A stretch of DNA of 64,000 bases from Bacteroidota bacterium (GTDB lineage: Bacteria > Bacteroidota > Bacteroidia > B-17B0 > Aurantibacillaceae): assembly GCA_020162035.1 (NCBI GenBank), contig JAIUNM010000001.1, forward strand, positions 62,001 to 126,000, given 5' to 3'. The notes beneath the pieces were generated by a model. It had not been told where the DNA came from. It saw only the letters and a list, made by a program, of their open reading frames with translations, and did not search any database. The stretch's first letter is position 1. The number at the start of each line of letters is the position of its first letter. The position numbers were made by a program, and so were the translations under genes. Of the stretch, positions 1-7,573 are shown piece after piece.

Positions 1-489
1 TGGGATTATTTCTTTTATTTCAATTCCATAACCTGGTTTACAATTTATATTAAGGTTGTTTTTTACAATTACATTTTTTTGATTCCCTTTTGGTTCTGCA
101 AAATAAATAGTATCAGGACTAACAGATAATATTTTAAGGTTTAAAGAGTATGGAGTATTATTATTTAAATATTTACTTAATACTATTTTATTTGAATGGT
201 TTAAGTTGGTAATTTTATTAAAATCTACGGTTATTTGTTTTTTTAAATACAAATAATTTAATAAAAGTTTTAACCCACTTCCATTTACTTGCATAACAAT
301 TTTATTTGGGAGTTCGGCAACAGGAATTAAAAATGGTGGAATGTTTTTGTATTCTATTTTTACATGTGTTTGGATAGTTTTAATTTTACCTAAATCATGT
401 ATTAACCAAAACGCTAAAGCAAATAATATACAAATAAAAAAAGCCTTGGTTTTACCAGGCTTATTTATATTATTTGAAATTGAGTTCAA
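1..489 (-). CDS. YbbR-like domain protein (partial, C-terminus off the window)
   Basis: The reverse strand stays open from 489 to the window edge, 163 codons. The product opens with a short basic stretch and one membrane segment (about residues 18-35, FFICILFALAFWLI). A beta-rich extracytoplasmic region follows, of the kind seen in YbbR/CdaR-like proteins. There is no ATG near the 5' end: the frame is closed by the yajC stop seven bases upstream, and the first usable start is TTG at 489. The order DUF1573, yajC, ybbR-like is common in Bacteroidota and supports the call. The family is tied to cyclic-di-AMP cyclase control in Firmicutes; its role here is not shown. The YbbR call rests on topology and context, so it is moderate. 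Confidence 0.65.
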   Translation of the reverse strand, partial: MNSISNNINKPGKTKAFFICILFALAFWLIHDLGKIKTIQTHVKIEYKNIPPFLIPVAELPNKIVMQVNGSGLKLLLNYLYLKKQITVDFNKITNLNHSNKIVLSKYLNNNTPYSLNLKILSVSPDTIYFAEPKGNQKNVIVKNNLNINCKPGYGIEIKEIIP

Positions 490-495
490 ATTAAA

Positions 496-822
496 TTAGG
501 TATTTTGTAATCCAACAGAACCTTCGCTTGAAACTGCAGTTTTAGCAATTTTCATTTTAGTTCCATCTTCAACTTCCATTATTAAAGTACCATCTTCTTT
601 TACTTCAACAATTTTACCATATATTCCTCCAATTGTCAAAATTTTATCGCCTTTCTTTAAGTTTTCTATATATTTTTTTTGTTCTTTTTGTTTTTTTAAT
701 TGAGGTCGCATCATAAAAAAATAAAATACAACTACAATTAAAATTAAAGGTAAAAAGCTCATTATACCGCCGCCTTGTCCTTGTTGTGGTGCCATTAAAA
801 TAAATAAAGTGCTGTTCATCAT
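496..822 (-). CDS. yajC: Preprotein translocase accessory subunit YajC
   Basis: This 108-residue protein is the usual size for YajC. It has a short Gly/Gln-rich N-terminus, one membrane helix (about 22-39, ending in the typical FFMMRPQ), then a Lys-rich amphipathic stretch and a small beta domain with the family signature GDKILTIGGIYGKI. YajC associates with SecDF and the SecYEG channel in the inner membrane. The gene sits between a DUF1573 lipoprotein gene and a ybbR-like gene and is probably transcribed with both. The secDF gene is also in this window, at 21.6-24.7 kb, but not linked. The translation begins with two Met codons; either could be used. Confidence 0.95.
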   Translation of the reverse strand: MMNSTLFILMAPQQGQGGGIMSFLPLILIVVVFYFFMMRPQLKKQKEQKKYIENLKKGDKILTIGGIYGKIVEVKEDGTLIMEVEDGTKMKIAKTAVSSEGSVGLQNT

Positions 823-843
823 GATATATATATTGTTTTAGGT

Positions 844-1302
844 TTATTTTGCTGTTTCTGGAACTATAATTTCTGTTTTAATTTTAATAATGCGGGTTGC
901 TGGTTCGCAATTTGTTACAATAGTAATTGTTTTTTCTTGATAGCCAGATTTTCCTTCGCTATTAAAAATTACATTAACTTTTGCATTTTGACCGGGTAAA
1001 ACTGGTTCTTTTGGCCATTCTGGTACTGTACAACCACAACTCCCACTTGCACTAGTTATAACTAAACTTTTGTTTCCTGTATTTTTAAAATAAAATGCGT
1101 GGCTCACTTTTTCTCCTTGACTAATTTTGCCAAAATCAAAAATTTCCTCGTCAAATTTTATTTCTGGTTTGTCAATATCTATTTTCCCATTTGCTGACGC
1201 AGAATTCTCAATCATATTGGTTGTAATTTCTTTATCATCTTTTGAAGTACAAGATGCTAAAACAATTAAACTAATTAATAATAAGAAATTTTTATGTAAC
1301 AT
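844..1302 (-). CDS. DUF1573 lipoprotein
   Basis: This 152-residue protein has a lipoprotein signal ending LIVLASC (lipid-modified Cys18). A single DUF1573 domain of about 100 residues follows, with the family features FDFGKISQGEKVSHAFYF and SCGCTVPEWP. DUF1573 is an immunoglobulin-like fold of unknown function that is abundant in exported Bacteroidota proteins. It is first in a leftward operon with yajC and the ybbR-like gene, under a well-formed promoter at 1310-1340. I infer an envelope location but cannot assign a role. Confidence 0.88.
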   Translation of the reverse strand: MLHKNFLLLISLIVLASCTSKDDKEITTNMIENSASANGKIDIDKPEIKFDEEIFDFGKISQGEKVSHAFYFKNTGNKSLVITSASGSCGCTVPEWPKEPVLPGQNAKVNVIFNSEGKSGYQEKTITIVTNCEPATRIIKIKTEIIVPETAK

Positions 1303-1309
1303 TAGGTTG

Positions 1310-1340
1310 CAAATATATAGGTTTTAGAAGTTGCTTCAAA
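1310..1340 (-). promoter_or_regulatory. Bacteroidota-type promoter for DUF1573-yajC-ybbR
   Basis: Reading leftward, TTTG (1340-1337) is followed after 19 bases by TATATTTG (1317-1310). This fits the sigma-ABfr consensus TTTG-N19-21-TAnnTTTG exactly. The ATG follows eight bases later, so the leader is very short. Confidence 0.75.
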
Positions 1341-1342
1341 CA

Positions 1343-1368
1343 AAAAAATCCCAAAATTGGGATTTTTT
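1343..1368 (-). terminator. Rho-independent terminator after the DUF6089 gene
   Basis: A ten-base inverted repeat (AAAAAATCCC / GGGATTTTTT) with a six-base loop lies five bases past the stop of the DUF6089 gene. On the reverse strand it ends in a T run. It also insulates the promoter of the following operon. Confidence 0.8.
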
Positions 1369-1372
1369 AGCT

Positions 1373-2275
1373 TTAGAATTTTGCGCGTATTTTACGAACT
1401 TTACGTTTGTTTTTAGTAAAGAAATTTCCTTTATATCTTGTTCTGTAAAAACTACTTTTTCCTCTAATTACATAACTATAACTAATTGAAATATTCATAT
1501 AATTATCTTTGTGTTTATTATCTCCACGTTTCATACCCCAATCGTGTGAGCGGTAAGCGCCAATATCATCTGGTGGTAATTCTGTAGTTCTTAAAAATAA
1601 ACCTCTTTCGTATGCATTACCAGGGTCGCTAGGATAATTTCCGCTAATATCATCTAAATAATCAGAAAATGTTTTTCTAATATTTGCTTCAAAACCTAAA
1701 CGGTGTTTTTTGCTAAATGTGAAATAAAACCCGAAACCGTATGGTATATTAAGCCCTATTGATTTATAATTGTATCCTTCTGTGTCATAATCTCTCATTT
1801 TTACCCATTCGCCTTGGTATTTACTTTTAGGGTTACTGTAATAACCACCAATTCCTCCAAAAATATATGCTCTAAAACCATTTCTATAGCGGTAAGTATT
1901 TCCTAAATCATTGTCTTCGTAAAAAAACCAATGGCCAGTAAATCCTAAGTCCATTAAATCATTTTTGAAATTAAAATTTCTATAATGTCTTCCTGGGTTA
2001 GTTGATAATTTATCATCTCCCTCAATTCTAATATAATCAAAAGCCAAACGTAAAGAGATTTTTGGTCTCCATTTATATCTTACAAATCCTCCTACATTCC
2101 AGCGAGTTTTAGCCAATTTCATATCAGCAACAAAGTCTCTACGGGTTTTTTCTTTACCACCAATATCTCCAAGATAGTTAGTTGCACCTAAATTAATTCC
2201 ATAATCCCATAACCACTGGGCATTAATTGAGGTACTTAAAAAGACTATAAAGATGAATAATATAAATTTTTTCAT
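1373..2275 (-). CDS. DUF6089 family outer-membrane beta-barrel protein
   Basis: This 300-residue protein has a cleavable signal peptide (FIFIVFLSTSINAQ, cleavage near residue 19). The mature part opens with the family hallmark WDYGINLGATNYLGDIGG, then alternating aromatic/glycine beta strands and a very basic C-terminus (FTKNKRKVRKIRAKF). DUF6089 proteins are Bacteroidota-specific predicted outer-membrane beta-barrels of unknown cargo. The gene is a single unit with its own terminator, and TATATTTG upstream at 2306-2299 suggests its own promoter. The basic tail is unusual for a barrel end and may face the periplasm. Confidence 0.85.
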   Translation of the reverse strand: MKKFILFIFIVFLSTSINAQWLWDYGINLGATNYLGDIGGKEKTRRDFVADMKLAKTRWNVGGFVRYKWRPKISLRLAFDYIRIEGDDKLSTNPGRHYRNFNFKNDLMDLGFTGHWFFYEDNDLGNTYRYRNGFRAYIFGGIGGYYSNPKSKYQGEWVKMRDYDTEGYNYKSIGLNIPYGFGFYFTFSKKHRLGFEANIRKTFSDYLDDISGNYPSDPGNAYERGLFLRTTELPPDDIGAYRSHDWGMKRGDNKHKDNYMNISISYSYVIRGKSSFYRTRYKGNFFTKNKRKVRKIRAKF

Positions 2276-2298
2276 TGAATTTTAATCAAATTAAGTAC

Positions 2299-2306
2299 CA
2301 AATATA
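2299..2306 (-). promoter_or_regulatory. -7 element (TATATTTG) of the DUF6089 gene
   Basis: TATATTTG matches TAnnTTTG and lies 23 bases from the ATG at 2275. The nearest upstream TTTG is 23 bases away, slightly more than the usual 19-21, so the -33 element is weak. Confidence 0.5.
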
Positions 2307-2399
2307 ATAAAAAATAAATTACATTTTGGCAAAAATTTGTCGAAAAAGGGTAAATATTGTCTAATTTCACAAAATCAACAATTTATAAACAAAACCCTT

Positions 2400-3353
2400 A
2401 TGTTAAAACATAATAGAATTTGTGAGCTTTTTAAAATAGAAAAACCTATAATACAAGCTGGAATGATTTGGTGTAGTGGATGGGAATTAGCTAGTGCCGT
2501 AAGTAACGCAGGAGGATTAGGGTTATTAGGAAGTGGGAGTATGTACCCCGAAATTTTAAGGGAACAAATAAGAAAATGTAAAAATGCTACAACTAAACCT
2601 TTTGGTGTTAATTTACCTTTATTATACCCAAATATAAATGAACATATATCTATTATTATAGAAGAAGGGGTTAAAATTGTATTTACAAGTGCAGGAAATC
2701 CTAAAACATATACGGCTTTACTTAAAGAAAAAGGAATAACTGTTGTGCATGTTGTTAGTGCTGTAAAATTTGCAAAAAAATGTGTTGAGGCTGGTGTTGA
2801 TGCTATTGTAGCAGAAGGATTTGAAGCCGGAGGACATAATGGGAGAGAAGAAACAACAACAATGGTTTTAATTCCAGAGGTAAAAAAACACATTAACATT
2901 CCTTTAATTGCTGCTGGCGGAATTGGTTTTGGAAATCAAATGGCTGCAGCTTTTTGTTTAGGTGCCGATGCTGTACAAATTGGGAGTAGATTTGTAGCTA
3001 CTCCAGAAAGTAGTGCACATCAAAATTTTAAAAACACAATTATAAATACTAATGAGGGCGATACACAGTTAGTGTTAAAACAACTTACACCTGTTAGATT
3101 AATAAAAAATAAATTTTATAACGAAGTTGTAAATGCAGAAAATAATGGTGCAACTAAAGAGCAATTAACAGAACTTTTAGGTAGAGGAAGGGCTAAAAAG
3201 GGAATGTTTGAAGGTGATTTAAATGATGGCGAATTAGAAATTGGACAAGTTAGTGCAGGAATAAATTCAATTAAACCTGCAGCACAAATTGTTGATGAAA
3301 TTTACACTGAGTTTTTAGAAACAATAAAACAACTTTCTAATATTAATCTTTAA
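2400..3353 (+). CDS. Nitronate monooxygenase / FabK-like FMN oxidoreductase
   Basis: Starting at ATG 2400 the product is 317 residues, the normal size for the nitronate monooxygenase/2-nitropropane dioxygenase family. A longer reading from TTG at 2337 adds 21 residues with no family features and was not used. Visible motifs are the N-terminal IEKPIIQAGM, AGGLGLLG, GFEAGGHNGR and IAAGGI with GADAVQIGSRF, which together form the FMN-binding TIM barrel. Members oxidise alkyl nitronates or act as enoyl-ACP reductases (FabK); the sequence alone does not decide between these. The 3' end overlaps the convergent thioesterase gene by 11 bases. Confidence 0.85.
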   Translation: MLKHNRICELFKIEKPIIQAGMIWCSGWELASAVSNAGGLGLLGSGSMYPEILREQIRKCKNATTKPFGVNLPLLYPNINEHISIIIEEGVKIVFTSAGNPKTYTALLKEKGITVVHVVSAVKFAKKCVEAGVDAIVAEGFEAGGHNGREETTTMVLIPEVKKHINIPLIAAGGIGFGNQMAAAFCLGADAVQIGSRFVATPESSAHQNFKNTIINTNEGDTQLVLKQLTPVRLIKNKFYNEVVNAENNGATKEQLTELLGRGRAKKGMFEGDLNDGELEIGQVSAGINSIKPAAQIVDEIYTEFLETIKQLSNINL

Positions 3354-3858
3354 CAAATAAAGCTTTTAGTTCTGTTGCTTCCTCGGGTTTTAAACGCCCT
3401 GCAAGTATTAATGATAATTGCCTGCGACGTAAAGCCCCATCAAATCTTTTTTTCTCTAAATCAGTTTCAGGGATTAATTGTGGGACGGGTAAAGGAGCTC
3501 CATTTTGGTCAATTGCCACAAATGTTAAAATTGCTTCGTTACATTTTGTTTTTTCGCCAGTAACAGGGTTTTCAAACCAAACTTCTACATAAACTTCCAT
3601 ACTACTAGTAAAAGCCCTACTCACTTTAGCTTCAAGCGTTACTACACTGTTTTGTTTTATTGGGTTTTCGAAACTTACATGGTTAATTGAGGCTGTTACA
3701 ACAACTCTTCCGCAATGCCTTTGTGCTGCAATTGCTGCGGTAATATCTACCCATTGCATTAATTTACCTCCAAACAAATTACCAACATGGTTTGTATCGT
3801 TTGGTAAAACTACTTCGGTATTTATTGTTAAGGATTGAGCTGATGTTTTTGATTTCAT
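3343..3858 (-). CDS. Acyl-CoA thioesterase, hotdog family
   Basis: This 171-residue protein has one hotdog domain. It shows the acyl-CoA thioesterase pattern NHVGNLFGGKLMQWVDITAA near residues 23-42, then TASINHVSFENPI. It resembles the YciA/BACH cytosolic thioesterases that hydrolyse acyl-CoA to free acid and CoA. The C-terminal tail is charged (RRRQLSLILAGRLKPEEATELKALF). It is monocistronic, convergent and overlapping with the upstream oxidoreductase gene, and divergent from hemJ. Chain-length preference cannot be read from sequence. Confidence 0.88.
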   Translation of the reverse strand: MKSKTSAQSLTINTEVVLPNDTNHVGNLFGGKLMQWVDITAAIAAQRHCGRVVVTASINHVSFENPIKQNSVVTLEAKVSRAFTSSMEVYVEVWFENPVTGEKTKCNEAILTFVAIDQNGAPLPVPQLIPETDLEKKRFDGALRRRQLSLILAGRLKPEEATELKALFVKD

Positions 3859-3910
3859 AAAATATTTTTAACAGAGTACAAAAATACTAACTTTACAGCA
3901 TTAATTAAAA

Positions 3911-4522
3911 ATGGATTACAATTACATAAAAGCTATACATATTATTTTTGTGGTTTGCTGGTTTGCAGCCTTATTTTATATTGTGAGGTTATTTATTTAT
4001 ACTAAAGAAGCACAGAGTAAAGACGAAATTGCACGCCCAATTTTAACCAATCAATTACTATTAATGCAAAAAAAATTATGGTATATTATTGGTTGGCCAG
4101 CTATGATAGGTTCATTAATTTTTGGTTTATGGATGCTATTTAAAAGTCCTATTTTATTTTCTTATCCATGGATGTGGTTAAAATTAATTGCTGTGGGTTT
4201 GTTAACCGTTTACCATTTTCAATGTCAATTAATTTATAAACAACAAAGCAATGGCACTTTTAAATATACATCAATTAAACTGCGTTTATTTAATGAATTA
4301 GCAACTTTATTTTTAGTGGCAATTGTGTTTTTGGTTATTATAAAATCTACTTCGGGTTTATTATGGGGTTTATTAGGTTTAATTGCTTTTGCTGCAATTT
4401 TATTTATTGCAGTTAAAATTTACCGTAAGCAATCCGAAACTAAAGAAACACCACAACAAATAAGTGATGAGCAAAAGGTAAACGAAGATACTTCTGTTCC
4501 TCCTACTCCACCAACTTTATAA
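3911..4522 (+). CDS. hemJ: HemJ-type protoporphyrinogen IX oxidase
   Basis: This 203-residue membrane protein begins with the HemJ signature KAIHIIFVVCWFAALFY (His10 is the conserved haem/active-site histidine). About four to five hydrophobic helices follow, with the conserved WMWLKLIAVGLLTVYHF and RLFNELATLFLVAIVFLVIIK. HemJ oxidises protoporphyrinogen IX in haem synthesis and replaces HemY/HemG in many bacteria. A hydrophilic tail of about 35 residues (Lys/Glu/Pro-rich) extends past the core. The anaerobic coproporphyrinogen oxidase hemN is 3 kb away, so two late haem-synthesis steps are represented here. It is convergent with paaD, one base apart. Confidence 0.88.
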   Translation: MDYNYIKAIHIIFVVCWFAALFYIVRLFIYTKEAQSKDEIARPILTNQLLLMQKKLWYIIGWPAMIGSLIFGLWMLFKSPILFSYPWMWLKLIAVGLLTVYHFQCQLIYKQQSNGTFKYTSIKLRLFNELATLFLVAIVFLVIIKSTSGLLWGLLGLIAFAAILFIAVKIYRKQSETKETPQQISDEQKVNEDTSVPPTPPTL

Positions 4523-4523
4523 A

Positions 4524-5015
4524 TTAATGGCATTTAAAGTAATCAAAAACTTCTTCGCAAGAGTTGCATTTGTATAAAGCTTTACATGCTGTTGAACCAA
4601 AATTACTTAATAAAGTACTTTTGTTTGAATTACATCTTGGGCAATGAATTTGGCTTTCTGCACCAATTTTTTTAGCACAACTAGAATGTAATGGAGGCGC
4701 AATGCCGTATTGTTTAAGTTTTAATTTAGCTTCTTTAGTTAACCAATCTGTTGTCCATGCAGGTTCGTATGAAATATTTATTTCGCAATTATAAATTCCA
4801 TATTCATTTAAAATTCTTTTAATTTCATTTGAGATAAAAGGAATTGCTGGGCATGCTGTATATGTTGGGGTTATAGTAACATTATAATTATTATTATCCC
4901 ATTTAACATCTCTTAAAATTCCTAAATCTCTAATTGTAAGTACTGGAATTTCTGGGTCTGGAATTTCTGAAATTAAATTAAAAACTTGGTGACTATTTAA
5001 TTTAGAATTTACCAT
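4524..5015 (-). CDS. paaD: Phenylacetyl-CoA epoxidase accessory subunit PaaD
   Basis: This 163-residue protein has an N-terminal MIP18/DUF59 domain (ISEIPDPEIPVLTIRDLGILRDV; TYTACPAIPFI). A C-terminal zinc ribbon has paired cysteines (CPRCN near 129, then CKALYKCNSC). PaaD is needed for maturation of the PaaABC(E) monooxygenase, probably of its metal centre. It overlaps paaC by seven bases, indicating translational coupling, and is last in the paaABCD operon. Confidence 0.93.
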   Translation of the reverse strand: MVNSKLNSHQVFNLISEIPDPEIPVLTIRDLGILRDVKWDNNNYNVTITPTYTACPAIPFISNEIKRILNEYGIYNCEINISYEPAWTTDWLTKEAKLKLKQYGIAPPLHSSCAKKIGAESQIHCPRCNSNKSTLLSNFGSTACKALYKCNSCEEVFDYFKCH

Positions 5016-5764
5016 GTTGCATTAGGGTATGCCCTTTGTAAATATTGCATTTCCGAAAGAATATGTCCAAGATTTTCGGTGTGTTTACCATTTCGTCCTC
5101 CAAACATCATAAATGAATTTTCGGGTAATTTTAAAGTTGCATTTTTTAATGTAGTTGAAATAGTATTTAACCAATTGGCTTTAAAATCTAATGCATTAGG
5201 CGCAATATTATTTTTCGATAAATTTAAATCTATCTCATCTTGTTCAAACATCTCGCCTGTGTATGTCCACAATGCATCAATTGCATTTTGCAACCTATGT
5301 TTACTTTCGTCTGTTCCATTACCCAAACGTATTACCCAATCAATAGTATGAGTTAAATGATAATTAGACTCTTTTATAGATTTTTTGGCAATAGAAGCAA
5401 GTGTTTCATCTTTACTTTTTGTTAGTTCGTTATACAACAAACAATCAAAAGCAGAATAGTAAAACTGCCTAGCAATAATATATGCAAAATCTTGATTAGC
5501 TTGCTCAACTAATAAAAAATTTAAATAATCAATTTCGTCTCTTCTATAGGCTAAATCATCTTCGGTTTGATTATTATTATTTAGTTTAGCAGCATAATTA
5601 AATAGTACCTGTGCTCTGCCAATATAATCTAAAGCAATATTTGTTTGTGCTAAATCTTCTTCTAAAAAAGGCCCTTTACTACAATTTTCTGAGAGTCTTT
5701 GTCCTAAAATTAATGCATTATCAGCAAGCCTTATAATGTATTTATATAAATTATTTTTTTCCAT
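5009..5764 (-). CDS. paaC: Phenylacetyl-CoA epoxidase structural subunit PaaC
   Basis: This 251-residue helical protein has the ferritin-like PaaC fold: DNALILGQRLSENCSKGPFLEEDLAQTNIALD at the N-terminus, then YRRDEIDYLNFLLVEQ and ESNYHLTHTIDWVIRLGNGT. PaaC is the non-catalytic partner that forms the heterodimer scaffold with PaaA. It lies between paaB (27-base gap) and paaD (seven-base overlap). Length and motifs match the family. Confidence 0.94.
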   Translation of the reverse strand: MEKNNLYKYIIRLADNALILGQRLSENCSKGPFLEEDLAQTNIALDYIGRAQVLFNYAAKLNNNNQTEDDLAYRRDEIDYLNFLLVEQANQDFAYIIARQFYYSAFDCLLYNELTKSKDETLASIAKKSIKESNYHLTHTIDWVIRLGNGTDESKHRLQNAIDALWTYTGEMFEQDEIDLNLSKNNIAPNALDFKANWLNTISTTLKNATLKLPENSFMMFGGRNGKHTENLGHILSEMQYLQRAYPNATW

Positions 5765-5791
5765 TTAATTAAATTTTAAAATTAAAATGCA

Positions 5792-6085
5792 TTATATGTT
5801 CTGAGCACCTTCTGGCATCACATAAAAAGTAGGCATTCGGTAAATTTTATCGTTTGACGGATCAAACAACATTTCGTTATCCAACGGATTTGATGCAGAA
5901 ATTGACAATGTAGGAACAACCCAAATACTTGTACCTTCGCCCCTACGCGTATAAATATCTCGTGCGTTTTGCATTGCCATTTTAATATCAGATGCGTGCA
6001 CACTACCAACATGTATGTGAGGAAGACCCGATTTACTTTGGATAAAAACTTCCCAAACTTCTAATTGATTATTATTTGTACTCAT
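5792..6085 (-). CDS. paaB: Phenylacetyl-CoA epoxidase subunit PaaB
   Basis: This 97-residue protein matches PaaB. It has the conserved WEVFIQSKSGLPHIHVGSVHA, then ALQNARD-like QNARDIYTRRGEG and IWVVP. PaaB bridges PaaAC dimers in the oxygenase complex. The gene is five bases downstream of paaA, inside the operon. An out-of-frame open stretch in the same place (5818-6012) is a shadow. Confidence 0.94.
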   Translation of the reverse strand: MSTNNNQLEVWEVFIQSKSGLPHIHVGSVHASDIKMAMQNARDIYTRRGEGTSIWVVPTLSISASNPLDNEMLFDPSNDKIYRMPTFYVMPEGAQNI

Positions 6086-6090
6086 AAAAT

Positions 6091-7020
6091 TTATTTTTGT
6101 TTTTTACTATAAGCTAAGGCTGCTTCTCTAACCCAAGCACCTTCGTTGTGATATTTTATGTGATGATTAATTCTTTGTTTATTACATGGACCATTGCCGT
6201 TAATTACATTATTAAACTCTTCCCAATTTATCTTACCTATTTCGTAATGTCCTGTTTTTTCATTTAATTTATAATCTTTATCTGGTATTGTAAGTCCAAT
6301 AAGTAAGGCTTGTGGTATTGTTTTATCAATAAATTTTTGTCTTAATACATCGTTCGATTCGCGTTTAATTTTCCACTTAAATGCATTACCACTATTTGGA
6401 GAATTGCTATCATGAGGACCAAACATCATTAACGAAGGCCACCACCACCTATTCATTGCATCTTGGGCCATTTTTTGTTGTTCGTTTGTTCCCCTCATCA
6501 TCTTTGTCATTATTTCATACCCTTGCCTTTGATGAAAACTTTCTTCTTTACAAATTCTAACCATTGCTCGGCTGTAAGGTCCATAAGATGTGCGTTGTAA
6601 TGAAACTTGATTAACAATTGCAGCTCCATCAACCAACCAACCAATTGCGCCAATATCTGCCCAATTTAAAGTTGGATAATTAAATATACTTGAATATTTT
6701 GCCTTACCAGTTTGCAACTGGTTAATCATTTCAGATCTAGAAATACCAAGAGTTTCAGCTGCGCTGTATAAATACAATCCATGCCCTCCTTCATCTTGAA
6801 TTTTTGCAAGTAATATTTGTTTAGCCCTTAAACTAGGGGCACGAGTAATCCAATTACCTTCAGGTTGCATACCTATTACTTCAGAATGTGCATGCTGCGA
6901 CATTTGACGAATTAAGTGTTTTCTATATTCATCAGGAAAAACATCTTTTGGTTCAATATATTCACCTTGATCTATTCTTTCTTGGAAAGTTTCGAGTGTT
7001 GCATTACTAGTTAAACTCAT
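6091..7020 (-). CDS. paaA: Phenylacetyl-CoA epoxidase catalytic subunit PaaA
   Basis: This 309-residue protein is the diiron oxygenase subunit that epoxidises the aromatic ring of phenylacetyl-CoA with O2. Visible ligand regions are [33 protein letters not shown], and [13 protein letters not shown], supplying the carboxylate and His ligands of the two irons. The substrate-contact end [13 protein letters not shown] is also present. It leads the paaABCD operon. A Crp/Fnr-type palindrome sits 22 bases upstream of a promoter element (7061-7102). The usual paaE reductase gene is not next to it. Confidence 0.96.
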   Translation of the reverse strand: MSLTSNATLETFQERIDQGEYIEPKDVFPDEYRKHLIRQMSQHAHSEVIGMQPEGNWITRAPSLRAKQILLAKIQDEGGHGLYLYSAAETLGISRSEMINQLQTGKAKYSSIFNYPTLNWADIGAIGWLVDGAAIVNQVSLQRTSYGPYSRAMVRICKEESFHQRQGYEIMTKMMRGTNEQQKMAQDAMNRWWWPSLMMFGPHDSNSPNSGNAFKWKIKRESNDVLRQKFIDKTIPQALLIGLTIPDKDYKLNEKTGHYEIGKINWEEFNNVINGNGPCNKQRINHHIKYHNEGAWVREAALAYSKKQK

Positions 7021-7060
7021 AGATTTTATTTTTAATTAATGAAATTATAATTCCTATAAT

Positions 7061-7102
7061 CAAAAATAAAGAAGAATAAATTTAAATGATTGACTTAAGT
7101 CA
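7061..7102 (-). promoter_or_regulatory. Crp/Fnr-type box plus -7 element upstream of paaA
   Basis: The perfect 12-base palindrome TGACTTAAGTCA (7091-7102) is followed, in the direction of transcription, by 22 bases and then TATTTTTG (7068-7061), which fits TAnnTTTG. This places the box centre near -40, the class II activator position. There is no good -33 element, as expected for an activated promoter. The spacing matches that upstream of ccoS. Confidence 0.6.
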
Positions 7103-7159
7103 GAAAACAATATGATTATACTCAATCTTTAATGAAGATTAAATTTTGACCTAAATAAA

Positions 7160-7495
7160 TTATCCAATTATTTCGTATAGTCCCCAAAACAATAAAATTA
7201 ACCCTACAGAAGTAAATGAATACATAATTGTTGTAAACGATTGATTTGAATGGAAATTAAAAACAGTAATTACAAAACCAGATAATAAAAACAAAAGGGC
7301 AATGCCTAATTTTTTAACACCTGCTTTACTTTTAATTTGATGGTTCTTTTTTTTAACTGCTTTAATTGCTGTTTCTAATTCAACAACATCAGCACCAAGA
7401 TCCTTTAATACATTTTCAACTTCTGTAAAAGATTTACCATTTTCAAATAATTCTACAGCTTTATTTACAAAAAAATCTAAGTTTTTAATATTCAT
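7160..7495 (-). CDS. Unrecognised small membrane protein
   Basis: This 111-residue product has a charged N-terminal half that looks helical (FFVNKAVELFENGKSFTEVENVLKDLG, then a Lys-rich stretch near 48-60). Two hydrophobic segments follow (about 65-81 and 88-108) and end at GLYEIIG. I do not recognise a family. The gene sits between hemN and the paa operon on the same strand, 78 bases from hemN and 139 from paaA. Both neighbours depend on oxygen status, but a link is only positional. Codon use looks like its neighbours, so it is likely real. Confidence 0.7.
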   Translation of the reverse strand: MNIKNLDFFVNKAVELFENGKSFTEVENVLKDLGADVVELETAIKAVKKKNHQIKSKAGVKKLGIALLFLLSGFVITVFNFHSNQSFTTIMYSFTSVGLILLFWGLYEIIG

Positions 7496-7573
7496 TTTTA
7501 ATTATTATAAATTTAAAAAAAGATTTATCATTAAATGTGACAAATCAATTTAATATAAATTTATAAAAAATTT

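Noticed and set aside
2337..2399. Upstream TTG start for the nitronate monooxygenase-like gene
   Set aside because: The extra 21 residues show no family features, and an ATG at 2400 gives the normal N-terminus.
2375..2899. 174-codon open frame on the reverse strand inside the oxidoreductase gene
   Set aside because: It is antisense to a clear conserved gene, has no homology-like motif and no promoter.
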